A stretch of 64,000 nucleotides of DNA from Gamsiella multidivaricata (Eukaryota > Mortierellomycota > Mortierellomycetes > Mortierellales > Mortierellaceae), in NCBI RefSeq assembly GCF_025024155.1, contig NW_026251714.1, positions 186,001 through 250,000 on the forward strand, read 5' to 3'. Numbering within the stretch: position 1 is the first letter of the stretch; each line of letters starts with the position of its first letter. Shown here piece after piece: positions 1-11,030 of this stretch. The position numbers and the translations under genes were made by a program. Below the pieces are notes generated by a model that saw only the letters and a list, made by a program, of their open reading frames with translations, did no database searches and was not told where the DNA came from.

Positions 1-876
1 TTCGGTTCTACCAGGTAGGTAACCGTCATCGACGCGGACAATTTTTTTTTTTTGGGCAAAAGAGGCCTATGACAGATTTCTCAGACGATTCCTGAACAGT
101 GAGAGGCCCTTTTTATCCTTTGGCGTTCCCACGCTATGGATTTCGAAGGATTCTTTGATTGCTGACATTGTAGCACCGATTCTCTTTTTCTCTATGAATC
201 AATCTTTTTATAGGCCTCCACTTCTGAGTTGTACGGAAAGGTTCAGGAGGTCCCCCAGAGCGAGACCACTCCCTTCTACCCTCGCTCGCCCTATGGTGTG
301 GCCAAGATGTACGCCTACTGGATCACGATCAACTACCGCGAGGCCTACAACATGTACGCCTGCAACGGAATCCTCTTCAACCACGAGTCCCCCCGCCGTG
401 GCCGCACCTTTGTCACCCGCAAGATCACCTGCGCCGTGGCGGCGATCCATCTCGGCAAGCAGGAGTGCCTCTATCTTGGAAACTTGGATGCCCAGCGTGA
501 TTGGGGTCACGCTCGCGACTATGTTGAGGGCATGTGGAGGATGCTCCAGCAGGAGAGTCCCGAGGACTTTGTCCTGGCCACGGGAGAGATGCACACTGTC
601 CGTGAGTTTGTCGAGAAGTCCTTCAAGGCCACGGGCAAGACGATCCGTTGGGAGGGCTCTGCGGAGGAGGAGGTCGGTATCGATGAGGAGGGCAAGATCC
701 GCGTCCGGGTCGACCCCGCTTACTACCGTCCTACCGAGGTCGAGCAGCTCCTGGGTAACCCTGCGAAGGCCAACGCCAAGCTCGGCTGGAAGCGCACGGT
801 CGATTTCGATTCCTTGGTTGAGGACATGATCAAGTCGGACTTGGTCGGTGTTGCTGCGGGCGATGTCTTTAACTAG
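1..876 (+). CDS. gmd: GDP-mannose 4,6-dehydratase, C-terminal part
   Basis: Short-chain dehydrogenase/epimerase that converts GDP-mannose to GDP-4-keto-6-deoxymannose, the first step of GDP-fucose synthesis in the cytosol. Two exons are visible: 1-14 (coding RFYQ) and 214-876, with a GTAGGT...TAG intron at 15-213. Across the junction the protein reads [13 protein letters not shown], the highly conserved core of this family. The catalytic YxxxK lies in [12 protein letters not shown], and the family block [10 protein letters not shown] and the [13 protein letters not shown] block follow. The stop is TAG at 874-876. The N-terminal half with the Rossmann glycine motif lies outside the window. The gene is convergent with the glycosylase gene, 248 bp away. 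Family assignment is very secure; the fucose role is from family knowledge. Confidence 0.95.
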
Positions 877-1124
877 AGTTGTTATCTAACCCATCCAGTT
901 TTGTATTTCTATATATATGTTATTTTTTCTTGGTATGGATATGAACTCTTTTGCCCACATACACACACTACTCATACCCTTTTGTCGTTGATCAGCACTC
1001 AATAGTACTTTCAATCTTCATCGCAAAATTTCCTCACAATAAAAAAAAAAAAAAAAAAAAAGAGTCGAGAATGAAGTTTTTTTTATTCACAAGGGTTTCT
1101 CATATTTTTTATACTTCAATCAAT

Positions 1125-2247
1125 CTACACAGCCGTCTTGTTCTTGTGATGCATGAAGCAGCCCTTCGTGTGATGGACGCCCTCCAATTCAATGCCGACC
1201 GCCTGCAAGTAAGAGTACATGATAGTCGTACCTGTAGAAAATGTCTCAGGAAATGTCAGCAGCCATGGCAAAAATAGCACCTTCTGGGGATCAAAAAAGA
1301 AAAACACGACGAAACACGACAAAAGAAAAAAAAATATGATGAAACACGACGAAGCAAAGGAAATAAAAATAGTCCTGACTTACCCACAAACTTGAATCCT
1401 CGCTTCTTAAGATCGGCGCTCAACCGATCCGACGCCTCGTTACGCGTCAGATAAACTTCTTCTTCTTCTTTCTCCTCCACCTTTTTGTTCCGATTCGGCT
1501 GTTTCTTGTAGGTCTGTAAGAACTGCCAGAATCCGTTTTCGTCCTCGGGTTGGGCTTGGTCGGGGTAGAGTTCATTCAACAGATCCCTGAACGCCCTTGC
1601 GTTGATCATGGAGGCCTCGACTTTTAGTTTGTTCTTGACGATGTTGGTCTGGAGAAGGCGCTCGTTCGAGGCTGGAGAGGTGTAGGTGTCGGCGATGAGG
1701 TTGTAATCAAAGTTATCGTATGCCTCGCGGTAGGCGTCGCGTTTGTGCAGGACCGTGGACCAGGAGAGACCCGCTTGGGCACCTGGGATGACCCAAAAAT
1801 GCGTGTGTTAGCGTAGCGACAATGGGGGAGCAGGGGAAGATTCGCACAATGGAAGCAATCAACATAATGATTCCAATTGTGGGAGAAAAAAAAAGAGGGG
1901 AGCTCACGATTACCTTCGAGGATGATCATCTCAAAGAGATAACGATTCGTGCGGTTGAATCCTTTAGAGATGCACCATTCGGTGTCATGGTACTTTTGTA
2001 GGAGCGGGTACCGTGAACTGGTGGCCCATATGCACCGACCCTTGCCGTCATCGACATGTTCAGGCTCGGTTGTTTCTTTGGCGACGCGGCGCTTCTTTTT
2101 CGGTGCTGAGTCTACCTCGTCCGCTGAGACTACCACGCTGGTTTCCTTCTTGCTGGCCTTTGGTGTCTTTGCGACTTTGGAGGCGGAGATAGGTTTGATC
2201 TTGGTAGGTGATGCGACTATGGCCGTGGCTGCTGCTGCTATGACCAT
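1125..2247 (-). CDS. tag: DNA-3-methyladenine glycosylase I (Tag family)
   Basis: Base-excision-repair enzyme that removes 3-methyladenine from DNA. Three exons on the minus strand: 2247-1914, 1782-1384 and 1231-1125. All junctions are GT-AG, both introns are in phase 1, and the total is 279 residues. The N-terminal ~65 residues are a basic extension with a PKKKRR nuclear-localisation-like motif that bacterial Tag lacks. The core begins RCIWATSSRYPLLQKYHDTEW, matching the bacterial Cys/His start of the zinc snap; the second zinc half is kept at the C-terminus as VHHTKGC. AQAGLSWSTVLHKR is the helix-hairpin-helix region. An acidic/basic insert (KKVEEKEEEE) sits in the middle of exon 2. Zinc ligands and length fit an active enzyme. 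Confidence 0.92.
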
Positions 2248-3210
2248 AAATGTGTTTCAATTGGATTGAGTTTATGGGAACTTTCCTCCCCTGATGCTGT
2301 GAATGTTCGACTTTTTTCGTGTTGGATTTCGCGCAAAGAGTGCCTTCCATACCGATACGACCGGATCGACGAGACATTATGCTTTTCTTTTGGATAGAGA
2401 GGCGTGGGGGATCGCAAGAAGGAAGAATGAGTTGTAGTTGATGAAGAAGCGGTGGGGAGGATGAGAGATGGATCTCTTTTGAAGGATTCAAACAGGGGTC
2501 GTTTTTTAGTGGCGTCAAGTGGAGAAACTCCCCCCCTCCCTCCTGGTCATGGCTCGTGGACAGGGGTCTGTTCAAACGACCGTGACGGGGCCTCGCAGCA
2601 AGGATTCCCCTCGTTGACAAGCTTTATTTTCAACTCAGCAGAAGCAGCAGGGCTCTTTGCACAGTTCTTCCTCCCCCTTCCCTCCCGTCTTTTCTTTGTT
2701 GGGGGCCAACAGGTTTTCGATCTGTCATTCAAGGTTCTTAAGTAGCTTCTGTTTCGAATGACTATTGTTAGAGGATACACCGCACCATCATTCCTGTTGG
2801 TGGATTGTCTGCCTCCCTCCCCCTCCCCTCAGGTTACTCTCAGTAGCGTAAAATCTTCTGAGGGGGTGAGGAGAAACTCTGGTAATCTTGTATGTAGCCT
2901 ATAGGCATTTTGCACGAGTGGTAGACTTTTGTAGTCGAGGTTCAGAAAGACATATGAAATCTGCCCTGTCCAATCACAGACACTTTGTGCCTGAATTTCA
3001 ATAGAGAAGAAATTGTCCGGGTAAAAAAAGTGCCTATTCAAGAAAAGAAACTAAAATCCATCCTACATGTAGAGAGAGGGGGGGGGAAAAAAGCGGGCCT
3101 AATATTTTATATAGATTTGATTGATCCCGGCACCTAAAAACGAAGTTCTGGGTTTTAACAGAGCTCAGTCCAAAAAAAAACCTATAGCAGCTGGCTTGGT
3201 TAGATCGGGC

Positions 3211-3259
3211 CGGGCATGGGGGGATTGGGGGGGGGGGGGATTGGGGGGGGGATTGAGGG
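3211..3259 (+). repeat. G-run/ATT repeat with G-quadruplex potential
   Basis: Runs of 6, 13 and 9 guanines are separated by ATT spacers (G6-ATT-G13-ATT-G9-ATT), followed by a further short G run. This fits the four-run G-quadruplex pattern on the plus strand. It lies in the intergenic region between tag and INO1. Confidence 0.7.
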
Positions 3260-4205
3260 AAGTAGGGCGACAAAAGTAAATGAATAATCAGGCTCCTGGA
3301 GAAGGTGAACGAACAAGAGAAAAAGCAGGACGGGAAAATGTTGTACAGTATTGTTTAGAGAGTACAAACATGTCCGTCGGTCCAAGATACACACGATATC
3401 TAGTCTAGTCTACGTTGTCAGTGATTTTGTCTATCTCTCCCTCCCCCTCTCTCATTCCGTTCAACTCAAAATAAACAAACACGCGACAGAAAGTGAATGC
3501 GTTTTGTGTTGGTGCGCATGTGTATAAAAAGAGCAACGGTCGCGAGGAGGAGGAAGAGTGCAGTAGCTGTCATCTCCTGACCCGGACGGGGGAGGAGGGG
3601 AGGGAGAAATGATGGACCCGCTCAGGTAGATCCGCCCCCTCCTACCTTGGTGGCAACGCAGGGAAAAGGATTGTAACTGATTCTGAAGATACAGGTGATG
3701 AAGGCTGTGTCGTTGATGTACAAGCGCAGTTCTTATGATCGGGCGAGGGGAGGACAGCTGGTGCGACAGCGACTGGACACGTATAGGCTTTTTTTCTTAA
3801 CAGATAAGCCTGGGTCTTCCCATGGGGCAGCAGGGTGTGGCCTGGTCCCATAGAACGAAAAAGAAGAAAGAATTCTGTCGAGAAGGACAGGCAGACTAAT
3901 GCTGCGTAGACTAGTCCAGCGTGTATATGTGTGTGTATGTGTAGGAGGATAATAGCAAGAGAGCCGGAGCGGGAATTCTTTTTCGCTTGGGTGCAGAGGA
4001 CAGGCACACCCCAGCCGGCCAGCAACATGAGCTGGGTGAGGTGAGGGTTCCGATTCTATTGGCTGGGGATGAGCTGATAAGATTTTATGCTTTTCTCGCC
4101 AACCAAAGGAGACCAGCGACTTCTTCTCGAGGGAGTACAGAACCAGACCAGAAACAGATGATGAGGGAACCAGATGAGATGATGATGATGATGGAGTGCG
4201 CCGTC

Positions 4206-4213
4206 TATAAAAG
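4206..4213 (+). promoter_or_regulatory. TATA box of INO1
   Basis: TATAAAAG is followed about 25-50 bp downstream by a long pyrimidine-rich stretch (4228-4270), a typical fungal initiator context. It lies 375 bp before the INO1 start codon, so a long leader (or a leader intron) is implied. Confidence 0.6.
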
Positions 4214-4587
4214 CGCCCTCCTCCCCGGCCTTCTTTTTTCGCTTCTTTCTTTTCTCTCCCCTTCTCCTTCAAATCCACCTTCTGCCTTCTTTTTCTATCC
4301 CCACAGAAAAACCCCCCAACCCCCAACTAACAACAACACCCAAACCCTTTGTCTGGCTACCAATTCCTTGTTGGTCGCCAACTCCGAGTCTAGCAACCAC
4401 GTTTTCCAACCAGTTGGCCAGTCTCCACAACCCCCACCGCGGAAGAAAGAGAACGAGTCCCAAGCCTAAAGCATCCAAGTAACGAGGACTCGATTGCCCA
4501 GACGATTCTTCCCCGACCCTTTGCCTACCTACACTACCAGTACCCCCCTACTCAAGCCCAAAAAACAACCAAAAAATAACAACAACC

Positions 4588-6348
4588 ATGCCTCCATTCG
4601 CCGCTGAACAAGCCTCTGCTGCCGCTCCCTTGGCCTTCAAGGTCAACAGCAAGAACGTCCAGTACACTGACTCCCACATCATTGCGGACTATGCCTACGA
4701 GAACGCCACCGTCACCAAGGGCGTCGATGGTTCTTACTCCGTCAACCCCACCGCTGTCAAGTACACCTTCAAGACCGATGCCAAGGTCCCTCGCGTTGGG
4801 TATGTCTGTGATTCATCTTTTCCATGTTTTTGTTGATATGACGATTGCATTTAGATCTGCATTTCCTGCATTTGCTGCATTTGCTGCATTTCTTGCGCAT
4901 CCGTCCTTGTAACATGCCCTGGAATGTTGTTCTATACAGAGCTCTAACCAAACATGTTTTTCGTATCGTGATAACATAGTCTCATGATGGTCGGATGGGG
5001 TGGAAACAACGGATCGACCTTGACCGCTTCCATCATCGCCAACCGCCACAAGACCATCTGGCACACCAAGGAGGGTGTTCAGGAGCCCAATTACTTTGGA
5101 TCCGTCGTCCAGGCCTCGACCTTGAAGCTCGGTGTTGACGCCAAGGGTAACGATGTCTACATTCCCTTTTCAGACATCCTGCCCATGGTCCACCCCAACG
5201 ACCTCGTCCTCGGTGGTTGGGATATCTCGTCCTTCAACCTTGCTGACTCCATGGTCCGTGCCCAGGTCCTCGACTACGATCTCCAGCGCCAGGTCAAGGC
5301 TGAGATGGCCACCCTCAAGCCCCTTCCCTCGGTCTACTACCCCGACTTCATTGCCGCCAACCAGTCCGACCGTGCTGACAACGTCCTCCCCGGCAACGAC
5401 AAGCATGCTCACGTCGAGCAGATCCGTGCCGACATCCGCAACTTCAAGGCCGCCAACCACTTGGACAAGGTCATTGTGATCTGGACTGCCAACACTGAGC
5501 GTTTCTCTTCTCTCTTGGACGGCGTTAACGACACCGCCGATAACTTGCTCAAGGCCGTCAAGGAATCGCACGAGGAGGTCTCGCCCTCAACCGTCTTTGC
5601 CATCGCCTCGATCCTCGAGAACACCCCCTTCATCAACGGATCGCCCCAGAACACCTTCGTTCCCGGATGCATCGAGCTCGCTGAGCGCCACAGCGTTTAC
5701 ATCGGAGGTGACGACTTCAAGTCTGGCCAGACCAAGGTCAAGTCGGTCATTGTCGACTTCCTCGTCAACGCCGGTATCAAGCCCATTGCCATCTCGTCCT
5801 ACAACCATCTCGGTAACAACGACGGCAAGAACTTGTCAGCTCCCCAGCAGTTCCGCTCCAAGGAGATCTCAAAGTCGAACGTCGTCGATGACATGGTCGC
5901 TGCCAACCACATCTTGTACAAGGAGGGCGAGCACCCCGATCACTTGGTCGTCATCAAGTACATCCCCGCTGTCAAGGACTCGAAGCGTGCCCTGGATGAG
6001 TACGTCTCGGAGATTTTCATGGGCGGTCGCAACACCATCTCGATGTACAACACCTGCGAGGATTCTCTTCTTGCCTCGCCCTTGATCTTGGATCTCGTCA
6101 TCCTCACCGAATTGATGACCCGCATCCAGTACAAGACTGAGGATATGGCCGAGTTTGCTCCCTTCAACTCTGTCTTGTCGGTCCTGTCCTACATGTTGAA
6201 GGCCCCCTTGGTCCCCCACGGCACCCAGGTCGTCAACGCTCTCTCCAAGCAGCGCAGCGCCATGGAGAACATCTTCCGTGCCTGTGTCGGTCTTCCTCCC
6301 CAGAACGACATGCTCCTCGAGGCCAAGACCCAGGCCAACCGCCAGTAA
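4588..6348 (+). CDS. INO1: inositol-3-phosphate synthase
   Basis: NAD-dependent cytosolic enzyme that converts glucose-6-phosphate to inositol-3-phosphate, the committed step of inositol and phosphatidylinositol synthesis. Two exons: 4588-4799 and 4980-6348, with a GTATGT...TAG intron of 180 bp; the product is 526 residues, normal for the family. The NAD-binding motif GGNNGST is at about residues 78-84, just after the intron. [11 protein letters not shown] (about 290) and [17 protein letters not shown] (about 345) are family signatures around the active site, and [12 protein letters not shown] matches the catalytic-lysine region. The start ATG sits in a CAACCATGCC context and is the first ATG of the frame. 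The gene is well conserved against yeast Ino1. Confidence 0.97.
4859..4895 (+). repeat. 9-bp tandem repeat inside INO1 intron
   Basis: Four consecutive units related to CATTTGCTG (two exact, two with one or two changes) lie inside the INO1 intron. No function is evident; the reading frame is unaffected. Confidence 0.6.
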
Positions 6349-6618
6349 ATCTTTCTTTGCTTTGCTGACAAGCTACAGTTTGGATGCATTGAGGACAGCA
6401 ACTCGTTGGAGAATGTTCTATAGCCCAACTCAATAAAAAAAATCAAGTCCCCACGGTCCTGTGGGATGCTTGTTTTTGTCAAAAAAACTCCCCTTTTCTA
6501 CGACATGAATGATTTGTTCGGTTACAGCGCTATGAGGTCCACAAAACAGAAACCGACTATGCAAGAGAAAGATTATGGGAAAACGCTGTAGCTAAGACGT
6601 TCTGTAAGGAAACTCAAT

Positions 6619-6646
6619 AGAGAAATTGAGGACTCTGAAAATTTCA
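6619..6646 (+). repeat. left terminal inverted repeat of Harbinger element
   Basis: 28 bp starting AGAGAAATTGAGG, an exact reverse complement of 9247-9274. A second, near-palindromic CTGTGAAAATTTCACAG lies inside the element at about 6704-6720 and may be a subterminal transposase-binding site. Confidence 0.9.
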
Positions 6647-6834
6647 CAGGGACTGTCATTCAGTTTCAAATTGAGGAGGTCGTATAAGCCATCTATGACA
6701 ATCTCTGTGAAAATTTCACAGCTTCGAGCACAAGCAATGAAACTGGCTCAAAAAAGCAGAGTCCCTCTTTTTCCTTCTCTTCTCTCCCTCCAGTGGTGAA
6801 AAATAAAACAAACTCTTATTCAACACGCACCTTC

Positions 6835-7923
6835 ATGTCAACTTCAACTAACATCAACCTCCCCGCTGAGAACAGCACTCCCCCCCTCTCCCCTCCGCCC
6901 TCTGATGACCACCGGGCTGGTAACGACAATACCCCTCCCATTGAGGCTGAAGCACCAGACACTCTATCGGATGCAGGAGCAACTACAAAAGCGACTGGAA
7001 AAGCACCCAGCCGCTTCGACTTCCGCAAGGAATCAGTTCCGGAGTTGATTCTCCTGCGTGCTCTGTCATTGCATCGACCATTTATTGCGCCTCATGGAAG
7101 CGTAGTCGAAACTTGGGGCAAAGTAGTGGACTATCTTCACGAGTCAGACAGGGTTGAGCGACCGACAAAGCCCTTCTTCACAAACGTGAAGCCACGGACT
7201 TGCAAGCTAACGTGGGAGCGACTGGCAGAGGAGCAAAAAAAATATGAGGCCTATCTGGAAGCCGCCACTGGAATCGCACCTGAGGAGACAGAGCGACGGC
7301 AATTGATGGAAGAACTCTACCGTCTCAAGCTAGCAAACAATGAAGCTACAGTCGAAGCCAGACAGGATCGGACGCGGCAACAAGAAAATGCTGTTGAAGA
7401 GAGAAGGCTTGGCCAGCTGCTCCTGGATGCGGCCGAGTCTGCGGAGCTGAGACCTCGGATTGTTTCCGATAGCGATAGTGCCGCTCCCCCCACTAGGTAC
7501 AGCAAGAAGCGGATCACCATACAACAAATCGAAAAACAACAACAGGAGGCTATTGCACAAGTGAAAGAACAGCGCGAGCTCATGGCACAACAGGTGGCAT
7601 TGCAAAAGGAAGACATGGAACATCGAAAAATGCACGCTCAGCGACAGGAGGAAAAAGAAGCAGCCAGAGATGTACGACAAGAGCAGAGAGAACTCGACAA
7701 AGAGGAACGGTATGCCACAAGGAAAGAGGAAAAAGAGACGAGAAGGTTGGAATGGGAGCGCGAGAAGCAAAGACAAGAAGATATTAGGGACAGGGAGCGA
7801 CTATCCCGACAGGAGGATCTCGACGAGCGACGGCACAAGGAAGTTTTGGAGATCTTCAAGCAGCAATCATCCACAACTCAACTTCTTGCCCAAGTGATTA
7901 TAAACATGCAGCAAAAGGCGTGA
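6835..7923 (+). CDS. Harbinger-associated DNA-binding-like protein
   Basis: Protein of 362 residues starting at the first in-frame ATG (6835). The N-terminus is Pro/Ser/Thr-rich and probably disordered. A compact, Trp-containing helical region follows (about residues 65-140: RFDFRKESVPELILLRALSL, then WGKVVDYLHES and TWERLAEEQKKYEAYL), which resembles the Myb/SANT- or trihelix-like fold of Harbinger partner proteins. From about residue 205 to the end it is a long Arg/Glu/Gln-rich coiled coil. In the known two-gene Harbinger system the Myb-like protein brings the transposase to the nucleus and to the element ends; that role is inferred here from position inside the inverted repeats. The Myb-like call is structural guesswork, the transposon association is firm. 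Confidence 0.75.
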   Translation: MSTSTNINLPAENSTPPLSPPPSDDHRAGNDNTPPIEAEAPDTLSDAGATTKATGKAPSRFDFRKESVPELILLRALSLHRPFIAPHGSVVETWGKVVDYLHESDRVERPTKPFFTNVKPRTCKLTWERLAEEQKKYEAYLEAATGIAPEETERRQLMEELYRLKLANNEATVEARQDRTRQQENAVEERRLGQLLLDAAESAELRPRIVSDSDSAAPPTRYSKKRITIQQIEKQQQEAIAQVKEQRELMAQQVALQKEDMEHRKMHAQRQEEKEAARDVRQEQRELDKEERYATRKEEKETRRLEWEREKQRQEDIRDRERLSRQEDLDERRHKEVLEIFKQQSSTTQLLAQVIINMQQKA

Positions 7924-7973
7924 ATCAACTATATATACCTTTCAACCTCTTATGCACATCAATAAAGAATGGT

Positions 7974-9089
7974 TTACCTGCTAAGATACGTGGCAGCAGA
8001 GGGGCTATCTAATCCGAAACGTGAACCTGTCTGGGAGCCATAGTAACACGTGTGGAGGTTTGAAAACAGGACCGCTACTTTGTAGTGCAATGCAAGAGGG
8101 GTAGCAAGGACGCGTTGTGTAGGAGAAAAGTCCAACGCAGAATAATACCGGACGACTTTCCCTATCGCCCATTCGGCTACCACGCGTTGCTTGGCCATCG
8201 TTCGGTTGAATGCTCGATGGTGGGCAGGCATGAGCCGATGGTCGTGATAGGGCCGAAGCATATGGGCACCAATTTGGTACGCAGGGTCGCCATAGATAGC
8301 AAGCCTTCTCCCATCTGGCCTCCATGCATGCTGACGAAGAATACCGGCCAGGCCAGAATTCCTGTAAATAGTTAGGTCGTGAACGTTCCCGCGCGCAGCA
8401 TTGCTCAGATGGATGATGATCCCGTCAGGGGCTACCAAGATTTGATATTTAAGAGCATGGAAGCGCTTGTGGCCGTTGTACATTGCCCTCTGTCCAAACG
8501 AGGGTCGGCTGATCTTTCTGGCTGTGCCATCCAAGAAGGCGAACACGGACTGATGTGCACCTCGTGCAGCAACGGCTCCAGCGTACTCGTGAAGCTTTGC
8601 TCTTGTTAATCGGTTCTCGTCCCACGTTAAAAGGTGGTCCCATCGACCTGTGAGAAATATTATCGTCTGTTTGACAAGTCTTGAAATTGCAGATGAGTCG
8701 CGGCTAAAGATCAGCTGCATGCGGTCGAGTTTCGTTGGGAACGACAGCCGGTACAGTGTCAAGCATAAAGCCTCCTCCGCGGTTGCCGCATCGCCCTTGT
8801 AGGTCTTCACTAGATATGGTAGGTCAAGCAATTGACAGAGTTCGAGTATCTGTGGCGCCGTGAAACGGAATTGTCTTTTGAATTTCCGACGAGGGAGTGC
8901 GTGAATATTGAATAAAAAGCCGGGCAAGAATATGGCAGGAGGGAGGCCTGCTGGTCTCGGCTCACCGTCGTCGTTATCTGCGTCCGCGCCGTCGCCGTTA
9001 TCTGCGTCCGCATCGTCGTCGTCGTATTGGATCCTATCCTGGGCCACTAACACGAGGAGGTACGAATTGAACGCAACCAAGGAGGCCAT
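7974..9089 (-). CDS. PIF/Harbinger DDE transposase
   Basis: Intact 371-residue frame from ATG at 9089 to TAA at 7974. The three acidic catalytic positions are visible: Asp in FAFLDGTARKIS, Asp in AIYGDPAYQIGAHML, and Glu in RVVAEWAIGKV, with the family blocks HALKYQILVAPDGII and GNVHDLTIYR between them. The N-terminal ~45 residues hold an Asp/Ala/Asn-rich acidic stretch (DDDDADADNGDG), and an RFTAPQILELCQLLDLP helical segment follows, where this family carries its DNA-binding helices. It is convergent with the partner gene, the stops 50 bp apart. The absence of stops or frameshifts suggests recent activity. Alternative host-domesticated status is unlikely because the terminal repeats are perfect. 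Confidence 0.92.
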   Translation of the reverse strand: MASLVAFNSYLLVLVAQDRIQYDDDDADADNGDGADADNDDGEPRPAGLPPAIFLPGFLFNIHALPRRKFKRQFRFTAPQILELCQLLDLPYLVKTYKGDAATAEEALCLTLYRLSFPTKLDRMQLIFSRDSSAISRLVKQTIIFLTGRWDHLLTWDENRLTRAKLHEYAGAVAARGAHQSVFAFLDGTARKISRPSFGQRAMYNGHKRFHALKYQILVAPDGIIIHLSNAARGNVHDLTIYRNSGLAGILRQHAWRPDGRRLAIYGDPAYQIGAHMLRPYHDHRLMPAHHRAFNRTMAKQRVVAEWAIGKVVRYYSALDFSPTQRVLATPLALHYKVAVLFSNLHTCYYGSQTGSRFGLDSPSAATYLSR

Positions 9090-9246
9090 GGGATTAAGAA
9101 AAGGGAGAATGCTTTTGGTATAATGCCGCTTGCGAAGCAGGAATATTCATGCCCCTGAATGTTAACATTTACATCTCAACCTTCTTCCTTGCAACAATTC
9201 GATCACACCTGCTAATGTAAAGCAGTTTATGCACTGTCACACACTA

Positions 9247-9274
9247 TGAAATTTTCAGAGTCCTCAATTTCTCT
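9247..9274 (-). repeat. right terminal inverted repeat of Harbinger element
   Basis: 28 bp, exact reverse complement of the left terminal repeat at 6619-6646, followed by AAT at 9275-9277. Confidence 0.9.
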
Positions 9275-9659
9275 AATCTGGATGCCTTGAATAAATTGTA
9301 TTCCACATGCAATAAAAAGATCTAGCGCAACAAACTACGCAACACTGTAGCGGACACTGTAGCGGGTGATCAGCACAACGGTCTTCCTGTTCAACTGGAA
9401 CCAAGTAACAGAAAGGCCGTTGGCTTTGACCCTCCTTTTATACAGGCGCGACCTCAAAACCTTATATCAAACCCTGTGAACATGTGGTGGTTGCTGGCCA
9501 ACAGCACTGACAATGTTTTCTTTATTTTAATTGTGCTTAGCGGTGCACAGCCGGTGGGCAATATTCCAGATAAGAAGCCCGCAAGGGAAGGACGAAGAAT
9601 GGCTCGGGAACTTGTTTAGCTTCGCAAGAACAAGCGCAAGGACAAGGACGAGGACAAAG

Positions 9660-10100
9660 ATAAGGCACGGACGGAATATGGCTCAAGAGGCCTTGTGAAG
9701 ATGCGGGTGGCGAGACTCTGCAGTCGCTGTTAACTGGATACGCTCAACAACAGTTGTGACCTTGACAAGGATACCAGCTGCAGGGAAACGAATATCGATC
9801 CATGGCCCCATAAGTATGAGTATTTACTTGTGCGCTTGAAAACATAGCGCACTATCAGAGACAGAAGATGCACAGCTGTGTCTTGTCCCCTTAGTGCCGT
9901 CTAGGCCCGTGCCTGAACTAGCTCTATCTAGCGCGCGGACACAGAGTGGTGTTCCTGAGGCTCATGTGCGTCTTTGGCTGGGCTCAGCTCTAAACAAATC
10001 AACTCTCGCCCTCATCTTTACCTTCGCGCTATGTAAGCTTTCTACGACTGACTTTCTTGGCGTACTGTATGGCGAAGCAGTATTTTGGAGGTGCTTAAGA
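9660..10100 (+). pseudogene. decayed conserved frame upstream of NLR copy 1
   Basis: Short peptide blocks match between this region and the reverse strand of 59470-58900, for example ARLCSRC, NIDPWP, CTAVSCP and HVRLWLGSALN, but both copies are broken by stops and small indels. The family is not recognised. It lies about 1 kb upstream of each NLR start and probably is a gene remnant duplicated with the unit. Confidence 0.4.
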
Positions 10101-11030
10101 TAAATATGCTAGAACGGTTTCCTGGAGTGGAGAGGGAATAGGGATGGAATAGGAATTGATCCTGCAATACGGTGGCGATTCACACAATTCCCAGATGGGG
10201 TTACACAACAGGTCGAAGGATCAACTTTTTGCTGTCCCTCGCTCCCTCGCATCTGATGAGGTGACCCATTGTACCCTACACGAGAGTGAGGGGACAAAAC
10301 GGCATGGAGTATGTTTAGCTAATACAATAACGACGGGTTGCGTCTTCATACTCGCCTTGCCCTTTCTTTCATCTTCCCTTCTTCCCAGCTACATCCTTTA
10401 CTCAATCCACCAGGACCTGTCTGAACCGTCTATCAACCTCCCCGTCGCCTTTCTCTTTTCTCCTTAGTTTCCTTATACCTCAAAAAGCGCTGGTCGACAA
10501 CGACTCATTAGCGATAGTGCAGTCCGGTTGGCAGCAAAAGCCGGCCCTGTCTGTGATCATATAGGCGGAGTAAAAACGCAGGAGCCAGACTGTGGTAGGA
10601 CTAGTGTCTATGAAGCTGAGGAGAACAAGGACACATATGCAACGGGTATTAACCCATAGTGTGTGACGACAGGTACCATTGCTAGGAGACACGAGGGGGA
10701 GCGAGCCCAGACCATTACACAGCTGTCCAGAGAAACGAAGAATCAGGAGTACCCATATCAATGTGAGAGACCATCTCGTTTCTTCTGTATGTGAATAACG
10801 AGATATGCAACATGTGCAGCGGTTAACAATCCATCTTGCTTGACGATAGCCGTCTCTATTGGGGGAAACAAAGGGCAGTGAACTTGAACAGGAGAACAGG
10901 AGCAGACAGGAGAATCGAACTTGAACAGGAAAAGCTTCCGCTGTTCTCACAGGTCCTCCCGGTACTGCAGTCTATTACGTTCAATTGCGTCCAGTTGCGT
11001 CCCATTGCGTGAGAGCCGTGTTCGTCAAGT

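Larger units (their letters stand above)
2248..4587. other. intergenic region between tag and INO1 (divergent)
   Basis: No convincing gene is seen in these 2.3 kb on either strand. It holds the upstream region of tag (near 2250-2450), a G-rich tract at 3211-3259, several short A/T runs, and the INO1 promoter and leader (4200-4587). Open frames here are short, lack family-like motifs, and overlap one another on both strands. Confidence 0.7.
6619..9274. mobile_element. PIF/Harbinger-type DNA transposon, apparently complete
   Basis: A 2,656-bp element bounded by perfect 28-bp terminal inverted repeats (6619-6646 and 9247-9274). It encodes two convergent genes: a charged DNA-binding-like protein (+) and a DDE transposase (-), the classic two-gene Harbinger layout. 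A 3-bp direct repeat AAT flanks it (6616-6618 and 9275-9277); if one trims two bases from each repeat, a TA/TA duplication is equally possible. Both frames are open, so the copy may be recent and possibly competent. It sits between INO1 and the first NLR unit. Confidence 0.88.

Noticed and set aside
208..594. 128-codon open frame antisense to the GDP-mannose dehydratase exon
   Set aside because: It is a mirror of a strongly conserved coding exon with high GC third positions; no motif of its own.
2060..2620. 186-codon minus-strand frame overlapping the start of the tag gene
   Set aside because: It overlaps tag exon 1 in another frame and has mixed low-complexity composition without family motifs.
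5170..5571. Antisense open frames across INO1
   Set aside because: They result from codon bias of INO1 and have low-complexity Val/Asp/Gly composition.
10480..10950. 156-codon minus-strand frame upstream of NLR copy 1, similar to a plus-strand frame at 58039-58578
   Set aside because: Similarity is explained by duplication of the promoter region; lengths and frames differ, compositions are not protein-like, and the leader intron lies just downstream.
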